This document shows positions 8,503 through 20,848 of a stretch of DNA of 64,000 nucleotides, one piece after another. Position 1 is the first letter of the stretch, and each line of letters begins with the position of its first letter. The position numbers and the translations under genes are program-made. This stretch comes from CAVWCQ01 sp963753545. Its GTDB lineage: Bacteria > Chloroflexota > Anaerolineae > Aggregatilineales > Aggregatilineaceae. The stretch lies in the NCBI GenBank assembly GCA_963753545.1, contig CAVWCQ010000008.1, forward strand, positions 1,488,001 to 1,552,000. The letters run 5' to 3'. The notes under the pieces were generated by a model. The model saw nothing but the letters and a program-made list of their open reading frames with translations. It was not told the DNA's origin and made no database searches.

Positions 8503-8915
8503 CTCACCGCAAAGAGCGCAGGCTACGCAGGAAAAACAAGAGAGAAAAAGCGACTAAATTTTCATCTCTTTATGGCGGCGCGCCCGCCATGACTAGCTTC
8601 TCTGAAAATAGGCGCCTATTCAGTACAGGCCCATTGAAAAAGCGGATATAAATGGGCGCGGCGGCTTAGCTTCGCACGCTGCACGCTGCACGCAAGCAGC
8701 GCCCCAAAGGTATCAAGTTAAGGAAATAAACGTTATGAGTCGCGGGCGCACACCTCACCCCGGCTGAACGGCGCAACTTCGTTGCGCTTGATGTTCAGCC
8801 GACCCTCTCCAGACTTCGCTGGAGAGGGTTAGTCGATGGCGCTTAACGGCTAAATCGGGCGCAGCCGCCCTACAAAAACCGGGCAGGGCGGCTGCGCAGA
8901 GCCGCTGCCCCTACA
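8503..8915. repeat. Intergenic cluster of dispersed repeats
   Basis: The 765-bp gap before the histidine kinase holds several repeat types: CTCACCGCAAAGAGCGCAGG (from 8503; see 258), a GGCGCGGCGGCTTAGC...GCAAGCAGCGCCCC palindrome (8655-8698), CACGCTGCACGCTGCACGC, a CCCTCTCCAGACTTCGCTGG hairpin (8812-8830) and CGGGCGCAGCCGCCCTACAAAA with an inverted partner GCGCAGAGCCGCTGCCCCTACA (8858-8915). I see no gene here. Confidence 0.7.
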
Positions 8916-9075
8916 TGATTCTTTCATGCTTCCGTTGAGCTACCCATTACGCTATGAACCCTATGATCAGACGCGCATTTACACCCAGTTCGCCGGTTAG
9001 AATATCCAAAGTATGAATACACTATTGTTTCAGGATAAAATCGGAACATAGGTAATCACCGTATAGGGTGCGGCG

Positions 9076-11549
9076 TTGGATCAAATCTCTCATCATGTGC
9101 TGTCTGTTCTGGGGCTGCTGATCATCACGATTGCCGCGCATTGGGGCGCTATCAGCCTGCTCCGCCGCCGGCGTAAGGGTATGGCAGCGGCACTCAGGCA
9201 GCGAGATCGGGAATTCACCCTCATTTATGAAGCGGGCCATGATCTCAGTTCCACGCTGGACCTGGACCAGATCTACAGCACCATCTATCGTTTTGTCAGC
9301 GGAATTATGCCCTGCGAGAGCCTCTATGTCTCGTCGTATGATCCCGCTGACAGACTCATCCGCCGCCTGTATGCCTGGGGCAATGGCAACCGGATAGATG
9401 TGTCGCAGGTTCCGCCTATCCCGCTGGAGGCAGAGGGCCTGGGAACGCAACGCCTGGTCATTCGCACCGGGGAGCCGCTGCTCCTACCCGATTATGAGGC
9501 GCAGCGGCGCACGGCCAATTCCAGGCTCTATTTGGATGAGGATAGTGGGCAGGTTGTCGATCCGTCCGAGGTTCCGGAAGATGCGGAGCGTCCTCGTTCG
9601 GCAATCGTGGTGCCCCTCAAATCACGCGGGCAGGTCATCGGCGTGATCCAGGTCTTTAGCTGCAAACTCGCCGCTTTTAGCGACAACGATCTGCGCCTCC
9701 TCAAATCGCTGGCAGTTTATGTCAGCGCGGCCCTGACCAATGCCTTTCTGTACCAGCAGGCGCAAACTGAAATTGCTGAACGCAAACAGGTCGAAACGGC
9801 CTTGCGCGAGAGCGAAGAGAAGTTCCGCACGTTTATCGAACAGTCGTCCGATGGCATTACCCTGATCGATGAACAGGGCTTCGTCATCGAGTGGATCCGG
9901 CCCGCGTGAAAAGCACAGGGCTGAGCCGGGGCGAGGCGCTGGGGAAACCCTATTGGGAAGTTCAATCGGCGCTGGTGGACCCGGCAGTCCAATCTCAGCA
10001 ACAAGCGGACCGTGTCAAGGCGATCATCCAGGAGGCGTTACGGACGGGGCAGGCACCCATTTTTGAACGGGGCATCGAAATAGCCGTTCCTCTGCGCCAC
10101 GCACCAAACCGTACCTTTCAGCAAACGATATTCCCTATTAAAACGGATTCGGGCTATCGCATCGGCTCGATCACACGGGACATCACTGAACAAAAGCAGG
10201 CCGAGGCCGAACTGCACCGGCGCGATACGATCCTGGAAGCGGTCAGCGTGACATCTAAACTCCTGCTCCAGGCAACCGACTGGCGGCAGGAAACCATGAG
10301 CATGCTCGAAACACTGAGCCTGATATCGGAATCGGATCGGGCGGGGGTGTTCCAGATCGACCACGATGACCAGGGAAAAGTTCTGGGAAGCATTCGCTAC
10401 TTGTGGGAGGTGCCCAATCTGCCGCCCGCGTTTCACTATGATTTGCTGCAAAATGAGGATGTGGCTGGTTGAAGTCTGGGCTTCCTGCTTGAAAATCTCA
10501 GCCAGAACCATCCTGTATCCTTTCACATCAAAAACCTTACTGGGATAGCCAAAGATTATCTGACGCGGGTCGGAACCCTCTCTTCTCTGCATCTCCCTAT
10601 TTTTCTGCATGGCACGCTGTGGGGCAGCCTTCACTTTTCCACCGTTCGCCAGGAGCACGAATGGTCCAAACCGGAGATTGAAGCGTTAAAGATCGCCGCT
10701 GACCTGTTGGGAACGGTGATCGAGCGCAAAGAGGTCGAAGAAGAACTGGAACGCTACCGGGGGCACCTGGAAGAACTGGTGGCGCAGCGCACCGCCGAAC
10801 TGCAAGCTGCCAATGAACAACTGCTCGTCCTCAGCCGTATGAAGGATGAGTTTGTCTCCAATGTGTCACACGAACTGCGCACGCCAATCACCAGTATCAA
10901 GATGCGCCAGTATTTGCTGGAGAAGCATCCCGAACAGCTCCGTGAGCATCTGGTCGTGATCGAACGTGAGACGGCGCGGTTGGCCCGGACAATTGAAGAT
11001 ATCTGTTACAGTTGTCTCGTCTGGACCAGGAACGGGTGGCCCTTTCTCTGGATTCAATCAATCTAAACACCCTGGTTGGACAGGTGGTGGCGGATCGCGT
11101 CCCGCTGATCCGTGAGAAGAATCTCACCCTGACATTTCAGGATATGCCAGAACTGCCCGCCATTCATGGCGACGCGGGGTTATTGGGAGAGGTTCTCAGC
11201 ATTCTGCTGACCAACGCGATCAGTTATACGCCGCCCAGTGGTGAGATCGCCGTCCATGTTTTGCACCGGAACGCAGAACTCCAAACGGATCTGGGTCGGG
11301 TTCAGCGTGTCGGATACGGGCGTAGGCATTCCGCAGGGTGAGCAGCAGCAGTTGTTCACCCGCTTTTTCCGGGGCATGGCGGGGCGAAAACTGGGCGTGC
11401 ATGGTACGGGGTTGGGACTGGCCATTGCCAAAGAGATTATTGACCGTCACGGCGGCACGATCGAAGTCGCCAGTGATGGCGTCGTGGGGCGTGGAACAGA
11501 CTTCAGGGTATGGCTGCCCGTTCGTCCTCATCAAGACGCACCGAGTTAA
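9076..11549 (+). pseudogene. Multi-sensor histidine kinase, reading frame broken
   Basis: The order along the locus is a membrane helix (HHVLSVLGLLIITIAAHWGA), a GAF domain, a PAS domain (SDGITLIDEQGFVIEW), a second GAF-like segment, a coiled coil, HisKA with the phospho-accepting His in SNVSHELRTPITS, and HATPase_c with NAISYTPP, DTGVGIPQG and GTGLGLAIAKE. Four lesions interrupt it: a frame change near 9893 (restored by one more G, giving EWDPARVKSTG), an in-frame TGA at 10470-10472, a shift near 11000 and a +1 shift near 11300. The TTG start at 9076 is tentative. With all boxes intact, the kinase may be functional in the organism and broken only in this assembly. No response regulator is adjacent. 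Confidence 0.75.
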
Positions 11550-11563
11550 GGAGATTGTTTTGT

Positions 11564-13363
11564 ATGGCTGAAAAACTTCGCAAAGATGTACTCCCCGAAC
11601 ATACCTGGAACGCGCCCAGCGTCTTTCCTTCAACGGACGCGTGGGCGGCGGAACTGGCCAGTGTCGGAGCCGACCTGGGCACGCTGGCCCGCTTCCAGGG
11701 ACACCTGGGCGAGAGCGCGGCAGTGCTGGCGGACTATTTTGAGGTATTCCTCGGCCTCTACGAACGCGTGGGCAAGGTTTATGTTTTCGCCAGCATGGAC
11801 GCGGCAGCCGATACGGGCGATCAAAAGGCGGCGGCGATGGCCGGGCAGGCGATGGGCCTTTACACCCGCCTGCTGACCGCTGGCTCCTTTGCCAACCCGG
11901 AGATTTTGCAAATCGGGCGCGCTGCGCTGGCTCAATGGGCGCAGCAGGAACCGCGTTTGGCCCCTTTTGAACACTATTTTGATGACCTGTACCGCCAGCA
12001 GGAGCATGTACGATCCGCCGAAGTCGAGGAAGTGCTGGGGTTGGCCTCCGATCCGCTGGGCAGCATCTCCCGCACGGCAGGCGTCCTGGCGAACGCCGAT
12101 CTCCAGTTCCGCCCGGCGATCAGCAGCAGCGGCAAGTCGTTCCCTGTCTCGCAAAGCTCCGTCATGCTGCTGATGCTCAACCGGGATCGCGAGGCGCGCC
12201 GCACCGCCTGGGAAAACTACCGCGACGGCTACCTGAGCTTCAAAAACACGTTCGCTAACAATCTGACCGCCGCACTGAAGGGCGACGTATTTATGGCGCG
12301 GGCGCGCCGCCATCCCACGTCGCTCGATGCGGCGCTGTTCCCCAACAACATCCCAACGGCGGTATTTCACAGCCTCGTTGCGACCTTCCGCGAAAATCTC
12401 CCCACGTGGCACCGCTATTGGGCGCTCCGCCGCAAAGTGCTGGGCGTGGATAAACTGCATCCTTACGATGTCTGGTCGCCGCTGGCGGATATCTCGCTCG
12501 ATATCCCGTTTGAACAGGCGGTTGATTGGATCGCGGAGGGGCTGCGCCCGATGGGAGATGAGTATGTCGCCGTTTTGCGGCGCGGCTGCCTGGAAGATCG
12601 TTGGGTAGACCGCTATCCAAACACCGGCAAACGGCAGGGCGCGTTTTCCAGCGGGGCGAAGGGCACGTTTCCCTTCATCATGATGCACTACAACGGCTCG
12701 CTGAACTCGGTCAGCACGCTGGCCCACGAACTCGGCCATTCGATGCATTCCTGGCAAACCTGGCAGACGCAGCCCGTGATCTACTCGGACTATTCGCTCT
12801 TTATCGCGGAAGTTGCCTCCAATTTCCACCAGACGATGGTCCGCGCGCACCTGCTCAAATCCAATCCCGATCCGGCCTTCCAGATCGCCGTGATTGAAGA
12901 GGCCATGTACAACTTCCACCGCTATTTCTTCCAGATGCCAACGCTGGCGCAGTGGGAACTGGACATGCACGAACGCTTGGAGCGCGGCGAGGGCCTGACC
13001 GCCGACACGATGATCGGGCGCATGGCTGACCTGTTCGCGGAGGGATACGGCGGGGAAATGGCCGTGGATCGGGATCGCGTGGGCATCACCTGGGCGGAGT
13101 TCGGCCACCTGTACGCCAATTTTTACGTGTTCCAGTATGCGACGGGCATTTCGGCAGCACATGCGCTGGCGGCGGGGGTTCTCGATGGCAAGCCGGGCGC
13201 GGTGGAGAATTATCTGAGCTTCCTGCGGGCCGGATCGTCGCTTTATCCGTTGGACGCGCTGCGGCTGGCGGGTGTCGATATGATTCAGCCGGACGCTGTT
13301 CGCACCACGTTCGGCATTATGGCGGATTACGTGGATCGGCTGGAAGACCTGCTGGGCGTATAG
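11564..13363 (+). CDS. pepF: M3-family oligoendopeptidase F
   Basis: The start is ATG 11564 with AAGGAG (11549-11554) upstream, giving 599 residues. The zinc site is LAHELGHSMHSW (HExxH), with the downstream Glu in IAEVASNFHQT. The N-terminal helical region and the GVSDP-like STL...NGSLNSVSTLAHE layout match PepF/M3B proteins, which cut short cytoplasmic peptides. It begins just after the histidine-kinase stop but has no obvious functional link to it. The frame is intact over 1.8 kb. Length agrees with the family. Confidence 0.92.
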   Translation: MAEKLRKDVLPEHTWNAPSVFPSTDAWAAELASVGADLGTLARFQGHLGESAAVLADYFEVFLGLYERVGKVYVFASMDAAADTGDQKAAAMAGQAMGLYTRLLTAGSFANPEILQIGRAALAQWAQQEPRLAPFEHYFDDLYRQQEHVRSAEVEEVLGLASDPLGSISRTAGVLANADLQFRPAISSSGKSFPVSQSSVMLLMLNRDREARRTAWENYRDGYLSFKNTFANNLTAALKGDVFMARARRHPTSLDAALFPNNIPTAVFHSLVATFRENLPTWHRYWALRRKVLGVDKLHPYDVWSPLADISLDIPFEQAVDWIAEGLRPMGDEYVAVLRRGCLEDRWVDRYPNTGKRQGAFSSGAKGTFPFIMMHYNGSLNSVSTLAHELGHSMHSWQTWQTQPVIYSDYSLFIAEVASNFHQTMVRAHLLKSNPDPAFQIAVIEEAMYNFHRYFFQMPTLAQWELDMHERLERGEGLTADTMIGRMADLFAEGYGGEMAVDRDRVGITWAEFGHLYANFYVFQYATGISAAHALAAGVLDGKPGAVENYLSFLRAGSSLYPLDALRLAGVDMIQPDAVRTTFGIMADYVDRLEDLLGV

Positions 13364-13545
13364 CGTGTAGGATGCCGCTTGCGTTCCCCAAGCATCAGCA
13401 GTCACATAGGGGGAGGGCTTGTTGGTGGCTGTACTTAGAGGGTTTCTCCTCCTTTCTCCAGGCATGCGAAGCATGCACGGGAAAGAAGGGTGGGAGGATA
13501 GGGGCAAACACGAGTACCAGAAAATCCGGAATGATTCACTTTTGT
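13364..13545. repeat. Intergenic spacer with repeat-like hairpin
   Basis: The gap contains TTTCTCCTCCTTTCTCCAGGCATGCGAAGCATGC, with the palindrome GCATGCGAAGCATGC (13463-13477) and a partly complementary GGGAAAGAAGGGTGGGAGG. It resembles the CTCTCC/GGAGAGG repeats elsewhere in the window. No gene is seen. Confidence 0.45.
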
Positions 13546-14424
13546 TTATCGGTTCGGCTGCATTTCAAACAATGATTTCCGGCACACTCTGCGAACCGCA
13601 ATCAGATTGAGGATGATGGCGAAAGCCACTGCGCTGAATCCCAGGATGGGTAGGATCGGGCCGTTGCCAGAAGTAATCCCCTGGTAATCCAGCGCGAATA
13701 AGACAGCTAGCACAATGACCGTCGCGATCTGCGCGATGAGGATCATATTGCGGGCAAACGGCCACGCCACCGGGACTAATGTTGCCAGGATCAGGGTTCC
13801 CACCAGGATGGGCACTGCCCCAAATATGCAGTTTAACGGCAGCAGGATGAGTACCACCGCGACCCAGATCCACTGGTTGCGCTTCTGCCTGATGAATGGG
13901 ATGGGTGGCAAAACGGCGGGGAACGGGGCAGTGTGTTCCAGGAGCGAGAGCGGCGGCTCGGCGGAGGCGCGAAAGTCGAAGATCGTCTGCATCAGGAAGT
14001 TGATGTTTTCCTTAAAACTTTCGTTGCGGATGCTCAGGCCGTTCTGAACGGACAGCCGTTTCAGGTTGGGCGGCAGATCGGCTGGGTTTGGCATGGTGGC
14101 CCCATCCACCAGCACCGGGATCACGCGGATTCGTTTGTGCAGGGCAAGCCCGATCTCCTGGCGGACGTAGTCTTCCGGGTTATCCAGGTAGCGCTGACCG
14201 CTCTCATCGGTTGCGGTCAACCACTGCCGCCCGATCACGGCGAGCATTACATCACATTTGTCGATCGTGCTGCGGATTGTTTCAACGAAATTTTCCCCTG
14301 GTCCGAGCGTGGTCACATCCATAAAGACCTGGGACGCGCCAAACCGCCCGCTAAGATGATCGTATAACCGTCCCGCCGCCATGCCACTGTCACTTCGCCG
14401 GTAGCTGATGAAGATGCCGGGCAT
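13546..14424 (-). CDS. TIR domain protein with C-terminal membrane segments
   Basis: A 292-residue protein. Residues 1-135 are a TIR_2-type domain: GIFISYRRSDSGMAAGRLYD, VFMDVTTLGPGENF, CDVMLAVIGRQW, and DYVRQEIGLAL with Glu90 as candidate catalytic residue, then KRIRVIPVLVDGATMP. The C-terminal third has four hydrophobic helices (~187-205, ~207-222, ~228-246, ~256-276). TIR domains act as scaffolds or NAD-cleaving enzymes; membrane anchoring suggests a membrane-linked sensor or effector. It is a separate TIR type from the one at 2806-4173. No partner gene is adjacent: it diverges from the YyaL gene at 14533. Confidence 0.85.
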   Translation of the reverse strand: MPGIFISYRRSDSGMAAGRLYDHLSGRFGASQVFMDVTTLGPGENFVETIRSTIDKCDVMLAVIGRQWLTATDESGQRYLDNPEDYVRQEIGLALHKRIRVIPVLVDGATMPNPADLPPNLKRLSVQNGLSIRNESFKENINFLMQTIFDFRASAEPPLSLLEHTAPFPAVLPPIPFIRQKRNQWIWVAVVLILLPLNCIFGAVPILVGTLILATLVPVAWPFARNMILIAQIATVIVLAVLFALDYQGITSGNGPILPILGFSAVAFAIILNLIAVRRVCRKSLFEMQPNR

Positions 14425-14465
14425 ATCTTCCCCCTCTGCTAGGTTCCACTACCTTCAGTATACTC

Positions 14466-14495
14466 TTGTTACAGGTTAAGAATAATCCCTATAAT
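14466..14495 (+). promoter_or_regulatory. Sigma-70-type promoter for the YyaL gene
   Basis: TTGTTA (14466-14471), an 18-nt spacer and TATAAT (14490-14495) lie 38 nt before the start codon at 14533. Confidence 0.7.
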
Positions 14496-14532
14496 GGGTG
14501 GTGTCACAGTTGAATGGGAAAGGATCGGTTGA

Positions 14533-16668
<2,136 letters not shown>

Positions 16669-16689
16669 GGGCTAGAGGCTGTTATGGGC

Positions 16690-16862
16690 GTTGTGGGTCG
16701 CGGGCAGACCCTCATCCCGGCTCAGCAAAAGCGGCTGAGCTTCCCTTCCCCCACAGCTTCGCGGGGGGAAGGGGAAAACGATTTAGAAAAGAGCATTCCC
16801 TGGCATAAGTTGACGCAGAATCGGGCGCTGCAAGCTGCGCCCCTACAAAAAGCACCCCACAA
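16690..16862. repeat. Dispersed repeats after YyaL gene
   Basis: This gap contains CATCCCGGCTCAGCAAAAGC/GGCTGAG, the hairpin CTTCCCCCACAGCTTCGC with GGGGGGAAGGGG (about 16743-16772), and GGGCGCTGCAAGCTGCGCCC followed by CTACAAAAA (16825-16853). The last element is the family also found at 34436, 46576 and 58113. Confidence 0.7.
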
Positions 16863-16879
16863 AATCTGCATGGCTGTAC

Positions 16880-17752
16880 TTAGCGCCCTGGCAGCCATGC
16901 CGCGACAGCCTGCCCAATCTGCTCAGGATAGTCTTCCTGGATGAAATGGATGCCTTCGCCCAGGTAGACCGTCTGCAAATTGGGCAGATGACCGCGACAC
17001 CATTCAACAACCGGGGCCGTGATCACCGCACCGGGCGAGACATACAGCAGCAGTTTGGGCAAATTCGACTGTTGGAGGCCTCGATTGTAGGCCTCTACCG
17101 CCGCAAAAACATCGGGCGGCTCACCCGCAATCGGCAGTTCATTGGGCCAGCGCCACAGCGGTTTACGCGCCGCTGGATCGATAAAGGGTTCGCGGTAATA
17201 ATTCATCTCCGTTTCGCTGAGGCGGCGGCGGGTTGCTCCGGGCAGCAGTTGTTCGATAAACATATTTTGGTTCACCGCCATGTCCCAGCCGATATCGGGC
17301 GTCCGCAGCCGCCGGAACGTTTCCCGCGTTTGCTCGTCAAATTCGTCCCAGCTATAACGCGGCAGAATGTTCGCTTCCATAAACGCGATCCCGTTGACAT
17401 TAGTCTCGTGGCGCATGGCGTAATGAAAGCCCAGCACCGATCCCCAATCATGGATCACCAGCGTGATATGTTGCAGGCCGAGCGTATCGATCAGCGTTTC
17501 CAGGTAGCGCACATGATCGACAAAACGGTACTCAATAGCGGGCTTGTCTGATCGACCCATGCCAATCAGATCAGGGGCAATCACCCGCCCTTTTTCCCGC
17601 AGATAGGGAATGATGTTGCGCCACAGATACGACCACGTTGGATTGCCATGCAGCAGCACAATCGGATCGCCACTGCCCTCGTCCAGATAGTGCATACGCG
17701 ATCCCAAAACGTCGCAGTAGTGAGGTTCATAGTCGAAGGCTGCCGATATCAT
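16880..17752 (-). CDS. Haloalkane dehalogenase-type alpha/beta hydrolase
   Basis: A 290-residue alpha/beta hydrolase of the haloalkane dehalogenase subfamily. It shows the oxyanion/halide motif LLHGNPTWSYLWRNI, DLIGMGRSDKP, nucleophile Asp in VIHDWGSVLGFHYA, and the catalytic His near the end in GEGIHFIQEDYPEQIG. The cap domain lies between IAFMEANI and the acid region. The family hydrolyses carbon-halogen bonds in the cytoplasm; the true substrate could differ. ATG 17750-17752 is chosen because AAGGAG lies 8 nt upstream; a TTG one codon earlier is possible. A -35/-10 pair sits upstream. Confidence 0.88.
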   Translation of the reverse strand: MISAAFDYEPHYCDVLGSRMHYLDEGSGDPIVLLHGNPTWSYLWRNIIPYLREKGRVIAPDLIGMGRSDKPAIEYRFVDHVRYLETLIDTLGLQHITLVIHDWGSVLGFHYAMRHETNVNGIAFMEANILPRYSWDEFDEQTRETFRRLRTPDIGWDMAVNQNMFIEQLLPGATRRRLSETEMNYYREPFIDPAARKPLWRWPNELPIAGEPPDVFAAVEAYNRGLQQSNLPKLLLYVSPGAVITAPVVEWCRGHLPNLQTVYLGEGIHFIQEDYPEQIGQAVAAWLPGR

Positions 17753-17793
17753 CAACCGTTCTCCTTAACGAGAGGTCTGCATGGCGCGGCAAA

Positions 17794-17822
17794 ATTATAA
17801 TTCATCATGCCGCTAAGGTCAG
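17794..17822 (-). promoter_or_regulatory. Sigma-70-type promoter of the dehalogenase gene
   Basis: On the minus strand CTGACC (17822-17817), 17 nt, then TATAAT (17799-17794), about 42 nt before the start codon. Confidence 0.65.
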
Positions 17823-17831
17823 AAAATGAGA

Positions 17832-17859
17832 AGCCCCTGAAATACCGTTTTCAGGGGCT
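17832..17859 (-). terminator. Terminator of the 17.85-19.19 kb gene
   Basis: AGCCCCTGAAA (17832-17842) and TTTCAGGGGCT (17849-17859) form a perfect 11-bp stem; on the minus strand it is followed by TCTCATTTTC. The stop codon of the gene lies inside the stem. Confidence 0.75.
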
Positions 17860-19190
17860 GGCATCTATCAACTTCAGGGTTTGTTTTACTCCGGCGCAAA
17901 GAATTCTGATCTTCGCCAGGGCAAACATGCTGACCGCGTCCACGATTTCGAGCGCATCGGCGTCAGTGACTTCCTGGTAGGTGGTCATCGCAGTCGTGAC
18001 CAGCACCCGGTCAAGTGCCACCATTCGTTCAATGATCTTGGCTGGGCCACAGTGATGGTTGGACAGCGAGCCGTAAACGAGCATCGATCCGTCCGGCTGC
18101 GGGTCGAAGCGGCTGAGCAGCCCCGTGCCGATCCAGGCCTGCTGGAAAACGGATCCGCCATGTACCCGGTTGGACCGTCTGCATTCTGGAAGAGCGCGAC
18201 ATCAATTTCAATCGATATGCCGTAAATGGATGGACAGTCTTCGATGGGTTCCCACAGGCGTACACCCTGCCCAAGCATGCCATGTGTGGTCCCGGCCTCA
18301 GACAGCGCATCAGCCAGCGCGGTCAAATTGAGCGAACGGTAGGACGTGACGATATCATTCAGCGTGAAAATCCGGCTGACATCCTGGTTGGGTAGATAGG
18401 TTCCGGCAGGCAAGGTGACATCGTCGGCGGTGGGCAGCACGCGCTCCAGGTTATCCAGCGTCAGGCTGGCAGTCAATGATTCCACTGCGGGGTTGGGCAT
18501 GGGGGTTGCCGGAAAGCTGCTGGAATAGAGCGTGTCGACAACCTGGACAATTTGCAGGGCGATTTGGTTCGCCATGTCGACGGGCAGGGCGGAATCCGTA
18601 CCAGCCTGCACGCGAACATCCACCGAAAACAGCAGTCCCCAGTGTTCGAATACCAGCGAATAGAAGTCTTCTTCAGCGAAGCATACCCCTTCGTCGGTAT
18701 ACAGGCTGTTCATAACCCAGCCGTGTACCAGGGTGCTGTCGCTGGTTTGGTAAAACAGCGCTTCGAAGTAGGCGCGCACAGCCACATCATCAATAAAAGC
18801 GCGGGCCGCTTCCGGCGATGTGAGCTGGCTCACGTCGATGTTAATGCCGCTGATCGCCCGGTCGGGCTGGCAGGTGTCGTACTCAGCGCCAATAAAGTAT
18901 TCCCAACCATAGCGCGTTGAAATGTCTTCCAGTCGATCCCCCGCCAGCGGCCAGGACTCACGCATATCTGCCGCGCTGTCGGCCATCAAGGTCGTATGGC
19001 TGCTGCCCTTGGCGGTATCCCGGTAGGAACCAGGGAGGTACTGCGGCTGTGACACGATTTCGAGCAGTTGCGTGTCGGAGAGGTGGGGGATGGTGGGTCC
19101 TTCCTGGGCATGGGCGTGCCGTTGTCGGATCGGCGTGATTGGACTCAGAATCACGGCTGCCAATAGAAGGATCGCGGCAGTTTTCTTCAT
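17851..19190 (-). CDS. Secreted protein of unknown function (one frame break)
   Basis: The start is ATG 19190, with CAGGAGT 7 nt upstream. A signal peptide (MKKTAAILLLAAVILSPITP ... HAHA) is followed by ~420 residues with no domain I recognise. Internally it seems to have two similar halves: each carries a region ending in a SxEIDV/GINIDVSQL-type strand next to a Cys (DTCQPDRAISGINIDVSQL; DCPSIYGISIEIDVALF), suggesting a duplicated domain. The frame breaks near 18150 and resumes as MLVYGSLSNHHCGPAKIIER to the stop at 17851. Cysteines may form extracellular disulfides. It neighbours another secreted protein gene on the same strand. Confidence 0.65.
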
Positions 19191-19337
19191 GTTGGATACT
19201 CCTGAACGAAGATGAGGGTTGGCCAATAGCAATGTTGAGGGGGAGTAAAAATAGTATATGCTGATTACCGATGCAGAACAATAACCCCCTTTTTACAGGG
19301 GGCATCTTAGAATTGTGGTGAGGTGGATGGGGCGGAA

Positions 19338-20744
19338 TTACGGCAGCGGTTCGATGTAATACTGCTGGGCGTCGCCCTCTGCCACCCAGCCGTAAGCGCC
19401 ATCAGCGTCAAAGTTAAGATACCACCAGGCGTAACCATCCTTACAGGTGGGGCCATCGTTGACGATAAAGGTCGCGCCTTCCGGTTCCGTGCCCGTCTTA
19501 TCTCCGCCCGGACTTTGCCGGATATTAACAGGTGTGCCATTGGTGAACGTGACGCGCCCTGGACGAGTGAGTTGCAGTTGGGAGGTCGGCGTGCCGAGGC
19601 ACTGTGCAAAGGCATCGCCGGACGGGGCGAAATAGGATGGATTGGCAATCGTGGTGGCATATCCCGCGAAGACGCCGCGCTCTGTCCGCAAGAGCGCACC
19701 TGTGTTGACGTCCACAATCGCGCTCGTTTCGGTCCACTGCCCAACAGCCAGCGTATTATTATCCAGCCAGCCGCCGATCTGCCCGTAGTTGACCTCATAG
19801 TCCGTGCTTTCGTCCTGCAAGAGGATGGTTTGCGCGCCAGTTTGCAGGTTGAGGAGAATTGTCCAGAACTTCTCGTGTTCAGGATCATTGCGCGCGACCT
19901 GATAGGCAACCTTTGTGCCATCCGGGGAAAAATAGGCTCCGCCTGCTCCCCAGACCTGTTCGCCCACGTTCGCCAGCGGGTAGTTCATCACCTGTCCGCT
20001 GAAGATATCGGTGATCGTGATTCCGGTTGGGCCATTGCTGCCGGAATTGATCGTGGCAACGAGGCGGAGATCATCCGAATAGCCGTCCACATTGCCAGCG
20101 GGCGCGAATGCACCGGACTGCATATCGTAAAGCTGCACGCCTTGATACTGCCAGAACAGGATGTAGCCGCCGATCCCCATCGGCTGCTTGGCGTACAGCA
20201 TATACCGCGAGTTGGCGCTCCAGGCAATGGGCATAATATAGTTAAATGGCTCGGTGTCTTGCTGGAAAAGCAGTTGCCCCGCGCCTTGCCCCGTATCGGA
20301 CCAGTAAATCCAGGAGGTTGTGGGCTGTTCATTGTTGTGGAACAGGCTCACGGCATACACATAGCGCGCCCCGTCCGGTGACGGAATGGGGGCCGACAGG
20401 TTATAAAAGTCGGTATCGGTGCTGGTTCCCATAGCCGTTGCCGGGTAGTAGGTCGCCTGGGCCGTTCCCGGATCGAAGATGACGATATTGTCCAGTGAGT
20501 TGCCAAATATCCTGCTTCCCGCCAGTTCTCCCCCATCCAGTCCGCTGAGCGCGACGAAGTACGATGCGACGACACCCCCGGTTGTGTCCCGGTATTCGAG
20601 GGTATAGCCCCGGGCCTCTGGGTTCGCAATTTTCCAGACCTGGAGCCAGTTGTTACTTTGGGCCTTTGCCGGAACAGCCTTTCCGGCAGGGATTGCCGCA
20701 GCGAGCACCATCAAAAGTAGAATCAAAGCGCGTGCGAGTTTCAT
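19338..20744 (-). CDS. Secreted beta-propeller-like protein with SH3 domain
   Basis: About 468 residues from ATG 20744; an in-frame GTG three codons earlier is possible. A signal peptide (MKLARALILLLMVLAAAIPA) is followed by TolB/PD40-like propeller blades (IPSPDGARYVYAVSLF, AYFSPDGTKVAYQVAR, YFAPSGDAFAQCL) and a C-terminal bacterial SH3 domain (GTPVNIRQSPGGDKTGTEPE ... YAWWYLNFDADGAYGWVAEG), which often binds peptidoglycan or protein. It acts outside the membrane. The left end of a TnpB element begins only ~10-20 nt upstream of the start, so its native promoter has probably been displaced. Confidence 0.75.
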   Translation of the reverse strand: MKLARALILLLMVLAAAIPAGKAVPAKAQSNNWLQVWKIANPEARGYTLEYRDTTGGVVASYFVALSGLDGGELAGSRIFGNSLDNIVIFDPGTAQATYYPATAMGTSTDTDFYNLSAPIPSPDGARYVYAVSLFHNNEQPTTSWIYWSDTGQGAGQLLFQQDTEPFNYIMPIAWSANSRYMLYAKQPMGIGGYILFWQYQGVQLYDMQSGAFAPAGNVDGYSDDLRLVATINSGSNGPTGITITDIFSGQVMNYPLANVGEQVWGAGGAYFSPDGTKVAYQVARNDPEHEKFWTILLNLQTGAQTILLQDESTDYEVNYGQIGGWLDNNTLAVGQWTETSAIVDVNTGALLRTERGVFAGYATTIANPSYFAPSGDAFAQCLGTPTSQLQLTRPGRVTFTNGTPVNIRQSPGGDKTGTEPEGATFIVNDGPTCKDGYAWWYLNFDADGAYGWVAEGDAQQYYIEPLP

Positions 20745-20848
20745 CAGAAACACTCACCGGATACCCCCGCCTTTAGGCATGAGGAGGAAGGTGAGACTTC
20801 TCCTTTCAAGACTTGTTGAACCAGAGCAAATGAGTCAAAATCAACGGT

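Noticed and set aside
10470..10472. In-frame TGA in the histidine kinase as a selenocysteine codon
   Set aside because: No SECIS-like hairpin is evident after it and no redox role is expected at that position. Other lesions in the gene favour an error.
11630..13507. 625-codon open frame opposite to pepF
   Set aside because: It lies antisense to a well-conserved M3 peptidase with intact HELGH motif. High GC makes long antisense frames common; the composition is Arg/His/Gln-rich and matches no family.
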